Positions 51,658 to 60,402 of a stretch of 64,000 nucleotides of DNA are shown here, piece by piece. Within the stretch, counting starts at the first letter, position 1. Each line of letters opens with the position of its first letter. This stretch comes from Peribacillus simplex NBRC 15720 = DSM 1321. Its GTDB lineage: Bacteria > Bacillota > Bacilli > Bacillales > DSM-1321. The stretch spans positions 3,738,001-3,802,000 of the forward strand of contig NZ_CP017704.1 in NCBI RefSeq assembly GCF_002243645.1, written 5' to 3'. Made by a program: the position numbers and the translations under genes. Under the pieces are notes generated by a model. That model did not search any database and had not been told where the DNA came from. It saw only the letters and a list, made by a program, of their open reading frames with translations.

Positions 51658-53025
51658 ATGACACGCAATTATTTGATTAAGCCTACTTTAGATCATGACT
51701 ATCCCACTATCTCTCATGGGAATGGAATTTATCTTTATGATATAGATGGAAATCAGTATATAGATGGATCATCAGGAGCGGTCACAGCAAGTATTGGCCA
51801 TGGTGTAGTAGATGTTGTCGAGGCAATGACGGAGCAAGCCCGCAAAGTTTCTTTTGCATATAGGTCTCATTTTACGAATGAAGCCGCAGAGGCATTGGCC
51901 AAAAAGCTAAGTGAGTTGGCTCCTGGGGATTTGAATTGGTCATTTTTCGTGAATAGTGGGTCGGAAGCGACCGAAACGGCGATGAAGATAGCGATTCAAC
52001 ATTGGCAAGAAAAAGGGTTTGAGCGAAAAAACCGTATCGTCTCCAGGTGGACGAGTTATCACGGGATCACGATGGGTGCTTTATCGATGTCCGGCCATGT
52101 ACCAAGAAGAAAGCGTTTTGTTCCGCTATTGGAGGATTTTCCTAGCATTTCGGCTCCCTACTGTTATCGCTGTCCTTTTAATAATGAAACTTCCGGATGC
52201 AAGCTTCAGTGTGCAAATGAACTGGAGACAGCCATTCAAAGGGTCGGCTCCGAGAATATAGCTGCCTTCATCGCAGAACCTATAATCGGGGCATCCGCTG
52301 GTGCTGTAACACCGCCGGATGGCTACTATCAAAGGATTAAGGAAATCTGCGAAAACTATGACATTCTTTTTATTGCCGATGAGGTAATGACGGGAATCGG
52401 ACGGACAGGAAAAATGTTCGCGATGGAACACTGGGGAGTCACTCCGGATATCATCGCATTGGGTAAAGGAATGAGCGCGGGCTATACTCCAATGGCAGCC
52501 ACAATGGTTACTGACCGTGTCATGGAGCCCATTTTAAAAGGCTCGAAATCCATCATGGCTGGACACACATATAGTGCAAACCCTCTATCTGCGGCCGTTT
52601 CATTGGAAGTGCTTTCCTACATTGAGGGAAATGACCTGGTTCAGGCAGCGGAAGTGAAAGGTCAATATCTGTTTAAGAAGCTGCAAGGATTGGCTGAGAA
52701 ATTCGATATCATTGGTGATGTAAGAGGGAAAGGGCTGCTCCTTGGGCTTGAGTTTGTCTCAGATCGGATTTCAAAAACGCCATTTGACTTGCAAATCGCC
52801 CTGACTACAAGGCTTGTCAATAAGGCTTTTGCGAAGGGGTTGTTAATCTATCCTGCTGCAGGTGCGATTGAAGGAATCGCTGGCGATGCGGTTATCTTAT
52901 CTCCGCCATTAATCATTACGAATGAAGAAATCGATCGCCTCGTCAGGATACTCGAAGCTTCCCTCGAAGAGTTGCAGCAAGAATTGCACGCGGAAGGTTT
53001 GATTGAGGACATGCAGGCTATTTAG
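51658..53025 (+). CDS. yodT: Class III aminotransferase (YodT-like)
   Basis: A 455-aa PLP enzyme of the omega-aminotransferase class. FVNSGSEATETAMKIAIQHWQEKG (about residues 93-115) binds the PLP phosphate, and IALGKGMSAGYTPMAA contains the PLP Lys (about 270). HTYSANPLSAA is the conserved substrate-arm motif. It probably removes the 3-amino group of N6-acetyl-beta-lysine to give 3-oxo-6-acetamidohexanoate (inference from pathway logic). AAAAGGAGAG favours the ATG at 51658; the in-frame start at 51628 is further away. It is followed after 10 bases by the CoA transferase genes. Confidence 0.9.
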   Translation: MTRNYLIKPTLDHDYPTISHGNGIYLYDIDGNQYIDGSSGAVTASIGHGVVDVVEAMTEQARKVSFAYRSHFTNEAAEALAKKLSELAPGDLNWSFFVNSGSEATETAMKIAIQHWQEKGFERKNRIVSRWTSYHGITMGALSMSGHVPRRKRFVPLLEDFPSISAPYCYRCPFNNETSGCKLQCANELETAIQRVGSENIAAFIAEPIIGASAGAVTPPDGYYQRIKEICENYDILFIADEVMTGIGRTGKMFAMEHWGVTPDIIALGKGMSAGYTPMAATMVTDRVMEPILKGSKSIMAGHTYSANPLSAAVSLEVLSYIEGNDLVQAAEVKGQYLFKKLQGLAEKFDIIGDVRGKGLLLGLEFVSDRISKTPFDLQIALTTRLVNKAFAKGLLIYPAAGAIEGIAGDAVILSPPLIITNEEIDRLVRILEASLEELQQELHAEGLIEDMQAI

Positions 53026-53035
53026 GAGGAACGGT

Positions 53036-53734
53036 ATGAAGCAGGTCATTACGAAGAAAAACAAAATTGTGACCATGGAAGAAGCATTGGAGCATATTTC
53101 CGATGGATGCACACTCATGTATGGCGGATTTGGCGGGGTGGGGACCCCTCCGACGCTCGTACAGGGTATTCTTGCCAAGGGCGTCAAGGAATTGACCTTG
53201 ATTGGCAATGATACTGGATTCCCTGACATCGGCATTGGCCGGCTTGTGACTGCTGAAAGGGCAAAGAAAGTGATCGCCTCGCATATCGGATCCAATCCTA
53301 ATGCCGGCAGGCTCATGACTGAAGGAAAGCTGCAAGTCGAATTTTCACCGCAAGGGACATTAGCCGAACGGATTCGTGCTGGCGGTGTAGGCTTAGGCGG
53401 GATTTTTGTCGATGTCGGGATTGGTACGATAGCCGAAGAAGGCAAGGACAAGATCATGATAGAAGGAAAAGAATATTTGGTGGAAACCGCTTTGACGGCT
53501 GAAGTCAGCATTGTCCATGCCAAAAAGGCAGATTCGCTTGGGAATTTAGTGTACGACAAGACTGCATGTAACTTCAATCCGCTCGTAGCTATGGCTGGAG
53601 CCTTCACGATTGCGGAAGTGGATGAAATTGTTCCTGCAGGCGAATTGGATCCTGAATGTATTGTCACACCAGGCATTTATGTAGATATGGTGATTCCGAC
53701 TAAAGGGGTGAATTGGAAATGGGCATGGCAGTAG
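53036..53734 (+). CDS. yodS: CoA transferase subunit A (YodS-like)
   Basis: A 232-aa family I CoA transferase alpha subunit. CTLMYGGFGGVGTPPTLV, ELTLIGNDTGFPDIGIGRLV and [20 protein letters not shown] are the signature segments. In this operon it should load CoA onto 3-oxo-6-acetamidohexanoate. AGGAGG lies 6 bases before the ATG at 53036. The last 16 bases overlap the start of subunit B, so the two are translated in equal amounts. Confidence 0.92.
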   Translation: MKQVITKKNKIVTMEEALEHISDGCTLMYGGFGGVGTPPTLVQGILAKGVKELTLIGNDTGFPDIGIGRLVTAERAKKVIASHIGSNPNAGRLMTEGKLQVEFSPQGTLAERIRAGGVGLGGIFVDVGIGTIAEEGKDKIMIEGKEYLVETALTAEVSIVHAKKADSLGNLVYDKTACNFNPLVAMAGAFTIAEVDEIVPAGELDPECIVTPGIYVDMVIPTKGVNWKWAWQ

Positions 53735-54381
53735 ATGTACGAAATCGCATCGCGAAACGCGCCGCCAAGGAAATTCATGACGGATTGATCGTCAACTTAG
53801 GCATCGGCATCCCTACCTTGGTGGCCGACCATATACCTCAAGATATCCATGTGCTGTTCCATGCGGAAAACGGAGTTCTCGGTACAGGTCCAAGTCCTGA
53901 TCCCGGGAAAGAAGATCCTGCCCTCTGTAACGCGGGAGGGTTTCCGATCACCACTGTAATGGGCGCTTCATACTTTGACAGTGCAACAGCATTTGGAATG
54001 ATCAGGAAAGGATACATCGACATCACCATCCTTGGAGCCTTGGAAGTCAGTGAAAAAGGGGATTTGGCGAATTGGATTGTCCCAGGAAAGCGGGTGCCGG
54101 GGATGGGCGGTGCAATGGAACTTGCCCAGAAAGCCAAAAAGGTGATCGTACTGATGAATCACGTGAATAAGCAGGGTGAATCGAAGATATTGAAGACATG
54201 TACGCTTCCATTGACGGCAAGGCAGAGTGTGGATTTAATCATCACGGATATGGCAGTCATGGAAGTTACAGAAGAGGGATTGGTGCTGAAGGAAGTCATG
54301 GCGCCATATACAGTGGATGATGTGATAAGGAATACGGAGGCAACGTTGAAAATCCATGCTGCTGTCAACACCATTGAATAG
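53719..54381 (+). CDS. yodR: CoA transferase subunit B (YodR-like)
   Basis: A 220-aa beta subunit with the catalytic Glu in HAENGVLGTGP (about residue 50), and VNLGIGIPTLVADHIP, ILGALEVSEKGDLANWIVPG and MGGAMELAQKAKK in the usual order. Starts at 53713 (TTG), 53719 and 53725 are possible. AAAGGGG fits 53719 best. It overlaps subunit A and lies 19 bases before the thiolase. Confidence 0.92.
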   Translation: MGMAVDVRNRIAKRAAKEIHDGLIVNLGIGIPTLVADHIPQDIHVLFHAENGVLGTGPSPDPGKEDPALCNAGGFPITTVMGASYFDSATAFGMIRKGYIDITILGALEVSEKGDLANWIVPGKRVPGMGGAMELAQKAKKVIVLMNHVNKQGESKILKTCTLPLTARQSVDLIITDMAVMEVTEEGLVLKEVMAPYTVDDVIRNTEATLKIHAAVNTIE

Positions 54382-54400
54382 GTAAGAGGAGGAAAAAGGC

Positions 54401-55582
54401 ATGAATGAGGTTGTCATCGTTGCTGGAGCGCGAACTGCAGTTGGATCCTTTGGCAAATCACTACGGAATGTTAAAGCTACCGAATTGGGCCGTCAAGTAT
54501 TGGAAGGTTTAATGGATAATTCTGGGTTAGATAAAGAAAAGGTAAATGAAGTGATTTTCGGACATGGCTATGTCCACGGAGGCGGACTAAACTCGGCCCG
54601 AATTTCGTCGCAGATGGCATGTTTCCCACACAGTGTCCCAGGCCACGTTGTAATCAAAGCATGTGGATCAGGTTTAAAGGCCATTACCAACGCCGCTGTA
54701 ACTATCGCTGCTGGTCAAGAAGACGTAATCATTGCCGGCGGAGTGGAGAGCATGAGCAATGTGCCTTATATCGTGAAAAATAGATGGGGCGGTAAATTTG
54801 GAAACGTAACGATGGAGGATGCTCTGCTGGCAGATGGATTAATATGTTCCTTGGGAAATGAGCATATGGCAATAACTGCCGAGCGCTTGGCTGAAAAATA
54901 CGGTATCCGTCGTGAAGAACAGGATCAATTTGCTTATCAAAGCCACAAGAAGGCATGGAAAGCTATGGTAGAGGGTCGCTTTGATAGAGAAATTATTTCG
55001 CTTAAAATCAAGGATCGAAAAGGACTTCAAATCTTCAACCATGACGAAGGGGTACGCGAGGACATTCATCTAGATCAACTAGCCAGTCTTCCAGCAGTAT
55101 TCAAAAATGAAGGAACCATTACGGCAGGAAATGCCTGTCCTATGAATGATGGAGCTGCAGCTGTACTATTAATGTCCAAGCAGCAAGCAGAAGAAAAGGG
55201 ATTAAAACCGCTCTTGAAAATAAAGGCTTTCGCCAGTGCAGGAGTTGAACCTGGAGTTATGGGGATTGGACCCGTACCAGCGACTCGAAAGGCATTGGCA
55301 AAAGCAGGTCTATCGTTAGAGGATATCGGACTGATTGAACTTAATGAAGCCTTTGCTGCCCAAGCACTTGCAGTGATCAAGGAGTTAGATTTGAATCAGG
55401 ATATTGTCAATGTCAATGGAGGGGCAATTGCACTTGGTCACCCTGTAGGAGCAACAGGTGCAAAATTGACAGTCACACTGATGCATGAAATGTTGCGTTC
55501 ACAAGTTAAGTACGGAATGGTAACGTTGTGTATGGCAGGTGGAATGGGACTTTCAGTAATCTATGAGAATATGTGTATTTAA
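54401..55582 (+). CDS. Thiolase of the lysine operon
   Basis: A 393-aa acetyl-CoA acetyltransferase-type thiolase. The nucleophile is Cys88 in IKACGSGLKAI, followed by [27 protein letters not shown] and LCMAGGMGLS (the second active Cys). The variation from the usual CxGGGxG (here MAGGMG) is notable. In this operon the substrate is likely 3-oxo-6-acetamidohexanoyl-CoA, split to acetyl-CoA and 4-acetamidobutyryl-CoA. As I recall the B. subtilis kamA-yod cluster, no thiolase is present there. GAGGAGG lies 9 bases before the ATG. Confidence 0.92.
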   Translation: MNEVVIVAGARTAVGSFGKSLRNVKATELGRQVLEGLMDNSGLDKEKVNEVIFGHGYVHGGGLNSARISSQMACFPHSVPGHVVIKACGSGLKAITNAAVTIAAGQEDVIIAGGVESMSNVPYIVKNRWGGKFGNVTMEDALLADGLICSLGNEHMAITAERLAEKYGIRREEQDQFAYQSHKKAWKAMVEGRFDREIISLKIKDRKGLQIFNHDEGVREDIHLDQLASLPAVFKNEGTITAGNACPMNDGAAAVLLMSKQQAEEKGLKPLLKIKAFASAGVEPGVMGIGPVPATRKALAKAGLSLEDIGLIELNEAFAAQALAVIKELDLNQDIVNVNGGAIALGHPVGATGAKLTVTLMHEMLRSQVKYGMVTLCMAGGMGLSVIYENMCI

Positions 55583-55593
55583 GGAGGATAAAT

Positions 55594-56919
55594 GTGCCGG
55601 ATATAAAAAAACGGATTAACCAATGGATAGAGGATCATCGGGAAGAAGGAACAAACCTATTGCAAAAAATGGTACAAGCGCCGAGTACGCAAGGAAATGA
55701 AGCAGGGGCACAGGCCATCGTCGCACAAAAGCTGCAGGAAATGGGTTTGCAGATCGATAGTTGGGAACCTGACGGCGGAGAGCTGAAAAAGCATTCTTAT
55801 TTCTATTCTCCACGCAGTGAATTTTCCAACAGCCCCAATGTGGTAGGTATCATGAAAGGGACTGGAGGCGGACGTTCCATCATTTTGAACGGACACATCG
55901 ATGTGGTTCCAGATGGAGACCGGGATCAGTGGGACGACGACCCATATAGCGGAGCGATTAAGAATGGAAGAATGTTTGGACGCGGAGTAACCGATATGAA
56001 GGGTGGAAATGTATCGCTGATCCTTGCGATGCAGGCATTGAAGGAAAATGGCATCCAATTAAAGGGAGATGTCATTTTTCAAAGTGTGATTGAAGAAGAA
56101 AGCGGCGGAGCCGGAACATTAGCGGCCGTCCTGAGGGGATATAAAGCCGATGCCGCCCTGATCCCTGAACCGACGAATATGAGGATCTTCCCGAAACAGC
56201 AGGGTTCGATGTGGTTCCGGATCCATGTTAAAGGACGGTCAGCCCATGGCGGAACAAGGTATGAAGGCGTTAGTGCGATTGAAAAAAGCATGACCGTCAT
56301 CAATCATATTCGTGCCTTGGAAGACAAGCGAAATGCACGTATCAGTGATCCGCTTTATCAGAACACGCCTATTCCGATTCCAATCAATCTAGGTGTCATT
56401 GAAGGCGGTAATTGGCCGTCATCCGTTCCCGACCTTGTGAAAATCGAAGGAAGGATGGGCGTTGCACCGGAGGAAACGATGGAGCAGGCGAAAGACGAAA
56501 TGGCTGCCTGGTTATTGCAACTGGGGGAAGTGGACCAATGGTTCAAGGAAAACCCGCCCGTATTGGAATGGTTCGGGGCACGCTGGGTTCCAGGAGCAAT
56601 TGATGTAGAGCATGAACTGATGAATGCGCTTGTTCATCAATATCGGCAAGTGGCCGGACAGGACCCTGTCATAGAAGCATCCCCTTGGGGAACGGATGGG
56701 GGATTGCTGACACATGTCGGTGAAACGCCTGCAATCGTTTTCGGGCCAGGAGTAACCGAGGTTGCCCACTATCCAAATGAATACATCCTGCTCGACAACG
56801 TATTCTCCACAGCGGAGATCATTGCCCTTACTTTAATTCAATGGTGCGGAATGGAGACTGAGCAGGATGGGGTCACCCAGGCCGGGAATAGGGAGACGAT
56901 ACCAGGCAATGGCAATTAA
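55594..56919 (+). CDS. yodQ: M20-family amidohydrolase (YodQ-like deacetylase)
   Basis: A 441-aa zinc hydrolase of the ArgE/DapE/M20 family. ILNGHIDVVPDGDRDQWDDDPY and GRGVTDMKGGN supply metal ligands (about residues 95-142), and FQSVIEEESGGAGTLAA contains the catalytic Glu pair near 175. HGGTRYEGVSAIEK starts the dimerisation domain. I infer that it deacetylates 4-acetamidobutyrate to GABA and acetate, the last operon-specific step. AAGGAGG lies 6 bases before the GTG at 55594; the frame upstream overlaps the thiolase. Confidence 0.9.
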   Translation: MPDIKKRINQWIEDHREEGTNLLQKMVQAPSTQGNEAGAQAIVAQKLQEMGLQIDSWEPDGGELKKHSYFYSPRSEFSNSPNVVGIMKGTGGGRSIILNGHIDVVPDGDRDQWDDDPYSGAIKNGRMFGRGVTDMKGGNVSLILAMQALKENGIQLKGDVIFQSVIEEESGGAGTLAAVLRGYKADAALIPEPTNMRIFPKQQGSMWFRIHVKGRSAHGGTRYEGVSAIEKSMTVINHIRALEDKRNARISDPLYQNTPIPIPINLGVIEGGNWPSSVPDLVKIEGRMGVAPEETMEQAKDEMAAWLLQLGEVDQWFKENPPVLEWFGARWVPGAIDVEHELMNALVHQYRQVAGQDPVIEASPWGTDGGLLTHVGETPAIVFGPGVTEVAHYPNEYILLDNVFSTAEIIALTLIQWCGMETEQDGVTQAGNRETIPGNGN

Positions 56920-57035
56920 ACTGGATAGCATCCCAGCAGGTAAAGCGAAATATTTCAGTCTTTCACAAAGCGGTTGTTAAAAACTCTTATATTTCTTGAA
57001 CTTTTAACTATAAAAGAAAATGAGGTAGGAACCAT

Positions 57036-58531
57036 ATGGATATGAATCTCATTGATAATCAAGAACCGACAGTTAAAAGGCATCCCGATAATCAAGAACC
57101 GACAGTTAAAAGGCAACTGAAAGCAAGGCATATGACCATGATTGCCATTGGCGGTTCAATAGGAACCGGATTATTCCTGGCAAGCGGGGCAACCATCCAG
57201 AGCGCAGGGCCTGGTGGTGCCCTGGCTGCATATGCCTGCATTGGAATCATGGTTTATTTCCTAATGACGAGCTTAGGGGAAATGGCGACATATATGCCTG
57301 TGTCGGGATCATTTTCCACCTACGCCACACGCTTTGTTGATCCTGCATTCGGCTTTGCACTTGGCTGGAATTATTGGTTTAACTGGGCAGTGACCCTTGC
57401 CGTGGAAATAGCTGCTGCAGCCATCATCATGAAATTCTGGCTCCCTGATGTACCCAGCCTTATATGGAGTGCATTATTTCTTGGAATCGTCTTCACCCTC
57501 AATGCCCTATCCATTAAAAGCTATGGTGAATCTGAATATTGGTTTGCCTTAATAAAAGTCATTGCCATCATTTGCTTCATCATTATTGGTCTATTGACCA
57601 TATTGGGGGTTTTTGGCGGAAAGGTGATCGGATTTGAAAACTTCACCATGGATGAGGCACCATTCAAGGGAGGATTTTTATCGATCATCAGCATCTTTCT
57701 AATCGCGGGATTTTCTTTTCAAGGCACGGAACTGGTTGGTATTGCTGCCGGAGAAAGCGAAGAACCCGAAAAAATGTTCCGAATGCGATCCGTCAAGTAT
57801 TTTGGCGCATCCTATTATTTTACATCGGGGCCATCCTGATACTCGGCCTCTTAATACCGTATACAAGTCCAAGTTTGTTGAACGGAGATGTCGATAATAT
57901 TTCTGTAAGCCCTTTCACGCTTGTCTTTGAACGGGCAGGACTGGCATTCGCGGCATCCGTCATGAATGCAGTCGTGTTAACCTCCTTACTATCCGCAGGG
58001 AACTCGGGGTTATATGCATCAACACGGATGCTATGGTCGATGGCAAAAGATCATCAAGCTCCCAAATTCCTGGCCAAAGTCAACCGCAGGGGGATCCCGA
58101 TGAATGCTTTGATCATGACATCCTTAATTGGAGGACTCGCCTTCTTGACCTCCATTTTAGGGGACCATGTATTTACATGGCTATTGAATGCATCCGGGCT
58201 GACCGGCTTCATCGCCTGGATTGGAATTGCCATAAGCCATTATCGCTTTAGACGTGCCTATGTTGCACAGGGCGGTGACCTAAACGAACTGAAATATAAA
58301 GCAAAATGGTTTCCACTCGGTCCGATCCTATCATTCGTCCTTTGCATGGGTGTCATTGCAGGGCAGAACTATCAAGCATTCCTAAGCGGCAGCATCGACT
58401 GGTATGGGGTCGCCGTCTCCTATATCGGATTACCGATATTCCTGGCTATCTGGTTAGGATACAAGATTTATCACAAGACCAAATTAATATCATTAAAAGA
58501 TTGTCAATTCGATAAATCAGATGTGGCCTGA
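57036..58531 (+). pseudogene. lysP: Lysine-specific permease, frameshifted (LysP-like)
   Basis: The two halves (57036-57839 and 57875-58531) align with E. coli LysP from end to end, for example MIAIGGSIGTGLFLASGATI and FSFQGTELVGIAAGESEEPE in the first, AFAASVMNAVVLTSLLSAGN and SGLTGFIAWIGIAISHYRFR in the second. The break is a run of six A residues at about 57768-57773, where seven would restore the reading frame. LysP is a 12-helix lysine-proton symporter. Either the gene is dead, it varies in phase by slippage at the A-run, or the base is a sequencing error. The N-terminus contains a 30-bp tandem duplication (DNQEPTVKR twice). It lies directly after the lysine catabolic operon. Confidence 0.9.
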
Positions 58532-58543
58532 TACCAATGGAAA

Positions 58544-58580
58544 AAACCTGAGATCCCTTTGGGGACTCAGGTTTTTTTGT
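58544..58580 (+). terminator. Terminator after the lysP-like gene
   Basis: AAACCTGAGATCCC / GGGGACTCAGGTTT hairpin followed by T residues. It could end the whole lysine operon. Confidence 0.85.
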
Positions 58581-58585
58581 ATGAA

Positions 58586-58712
58586 ATTCCAGTTATATCG
58601 TCGAAAATAGGAATATATCGACGAAGATCCAGCTATATCATCGAAAATATGAATATATCGACGAAAATCCAGTTATATCGACGAAAGTAGAAATATATCG
58701 AAGAAAACGGCA
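58586..58712. repeat. Short tandem array of ATATCGACGAAA units
   Basis: Six units at about 21-bp period (ATATCGACGAAAAT with TATCGTCGAAAA variants), separated by short variable parts, after a terminator. Confidence 0.85.
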
Positions 58713-58786
58713 ATTATCTATTAAAATTTGCAGTATGGTAATTTTTTCAATAAATCATTTTTTATAGCTGAATAAATGGAGAGGGT

Positions 58787-59440
58787 GTGCAATACTATTA
58801 TTCTATGTACGATATTACTGTGGATGAAAGGAAACTGATGATGAAAGAGGCGTTTCGCGGTTCTGGAATTGGAGTCATTTTCATGGCATTCTTCGGTACA
58901 CTTTGGGCTGGTATTGGTGTAATGGGATTGCAGGGGTGGGGGTTTCCCTATGTGGAACTCGCAGCCATACTCGTAGGAATCATAATGGTTATCGGCGGCA
59001 TTTCATTAATTCATGCATCACAAAAAATGTCCAATCAAGTTTCGGAAAATGGGGCTAGGCGTCTTAAGCGTATCGGATTTTTGTTTAATATGGTCTTCAT
59101 TGCCGAAGGTTTGCTGATCGGGATTGCCATTGCCATCTGTAACTTGATCAATCAGACCGATCTTATACCGGGAGTCATCGCCATTATTGTCGGGATTCAT
59201 TTTTTACCTTTGGCCTCACTTTTCCAAATCAAGATCTACTATGCAACAGGAGCACTTCTCTGTTTATTAGCGCTTATCACATTGCTTATTGTGCCAGATA
59301 CTGTCATGTTTGGAGAGCATCAAATCCTTGCACCGTTATCCTTGCTCGGCTTTGGATGCGCGCTAATTCTCTGGACCACTGGACTTACGCTATGGCTTAG
59401 AATAAAGAATTCAAGTCGAACGCTAGCCAATGAAGATTGA
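58787..59440 (+). CDS. Hypothetical membrane protein
   Basis: A 217-aa protein with about seven hydrophobic segments in the last 180 residues (for example GVIFMAFFGTLWAGIGVMGL and LASLFQIKIYYATGALLCLL) and a short N-terminal cytoplasmic piece (DITVDERKLMMKEAFRGSG). It starts with GTG behind GGAGAGGG. I recognise no family. A terminator (AAACCCGT / ACGGGTTT, 59449-59476) separates it from the convergent gene at 59485. Confidence 0.6.
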   Translation: MQYYYSMYDITVDERKLMMKEAFRGSGIGVIFMAFFGTLWAGIGVMGLQGWGFPYVELAAILVGIIMVIGGISLIHASQKMSNQVSENGARRLKRIGFLFNMVFIAEGLLIGIAIAICNLINQTDLIPGVIAIIVGIHFLPLASLFQIKIYYATGALLCLLALITLLIVPDTVMFGEHQILAPLSLLGFGCALILWTTGLTLWLRIKNSSRTLANED

Positions 59441-59448
59441 ATCAATCA

Positions 59449-59476
59449 AAAAACCCGTCATGGTGAACGGGTTTTT
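59449..59476. terminator. Bidirectional terminator
   Basis: AAAAACCCGT / ACGGGTTTTT hairpin between convergent genes. Confidence 0.85.
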
Positions 59477-59484
59477 CATTTTGA

Positions 59485-59760
59485 TTAATTTTTCATCCAG
59501 GTCAAGAGCCTGACAATTTGAAATGGTTCATTCCAAACGAGAATGAAACTTAAAAGAAAGAATGCAGCCACAGCCAAAAATTTCGACTTTCCTTTTTCAT
59601 TTTTATACATGGCCCCGAAACTGCAAAACATACCAATAAGTAACGCTCCGAATCCTGAGATCATAAGCAGCTTGGAGGCTTTAGGTAAAGCGAGGGAACA
59701 GCAAAATGATAGTGTACCAATCACTGCTAATACGATAGACCAATTGCTTAAACTTTTCAT
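59485..59760 (-). CDS. Hypothetical three-helix membrane protein
   Basis: A 91-aa protein with three hydrophobic helices (about residues 7-25, 30-50 and 60-80) and a basic loop (KNEKGKSK). It has no named family that I recognise. The reading starts at an ATG with AGGAGTC upstream. It is convergent with the membrane protein at 58787. Confidence 0.55.
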   Translation of the reverse strand: MKSLSNWSIVLAVIGTLSFCCSLALPKASKLLMISGFGALLIGMFCSFGAMYKNEKGKSKFLAVAAFFLLSFILVWNEPFQIVRLLTWMKN

Positions 59761-59892
59761 AGAGACTCCTTTTTTACTAATTATACCAATTTAGTGTTTG
59801 TAATGAAATTAAAAAATTTGAGGTTGTCACTTATGGAAATATATTGTAATATATATAACAATATAAAAATCCATTTACATTTTAGAAGCATT

Positions 59893-60125
59893 GATAAGGA
59901 CATGAATCATTTTTACGGTCTGCAGAGAGGGAAGGGCAGCTGCGAACTTCCTGGCTTAGGAAACTGATTTACCGCCTTTGAGCTATATCGGTGAACAAGA
60001 GTAACTGATATCGTCTAAGCTGCGTTACAAGCTCCAGAGCCATGAGTGTTTCTTGCTTATGGGAAATTGGGTGGAATCACGGGTAACGCACTCGTCCCTT
60101 ACTTAGGGATGGGTGCGTTTTTTAT
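59893..60125 (+). promoter_or_regulatory. T-box leader 1 (threonine)
   Basis: A tRNA-sensing leader. Stem I carries the candidate specifier ACC (Thr) at 59971-59973, within ATTTACCGCCTTTGAGC. The T-box is GGGTGGAATCACGGG at 60069-60083, and a terminator stem (AACGCACTCGTCCC / GGGATGGGTGCGTT, T-run) ends at about 60125. Uncharged tRNA-Thr would stabilise the antiterminator. Confidence 0.88.
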
Positions 60126-60145
60126 TATAATAATTATTGCCATGA

Positions 60146-60378
60146 CAAGGACATGAATCATTTTTACGGTCTGCAGAGAGGGAAGGGCAGCTGCGAACTT
60201 CCTGGCTTAGGAAACTGATTTACCGCCTTTGAGCTATATCGGTGAACGAGAGTAACTGATATCGTCTAAGCTGCGTTACAAGCTCCAGAGCCATGAGTGT
60301 TTCTTGCTTATGGGAAATTGGGTGGAACCACGGGTAAACGCACTCGTCCCTTGCATAGGGATGAGTGCGTTTTTTTAT
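60146..60378 (+). promoter_or_regulatory. T-box leader 2 (threonine), near-identical copy
   Basis: Differs from leader 1 at only a handful of bases over about 230. The candidate ACC specifier is at 60222-60224, and the T-box GGGTGGAACCACGGG starts at 60320. The terminator (AAACGCACTCGTCCC / GGGATGAGTGCGTTT) ends just before the thrS ribosome site. Both terminators must be passed for expression. Confidence 0.9.
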
Positions 60379-60402
60379 TACTAAAAAAGGGGTGTTTATG
60401 TG

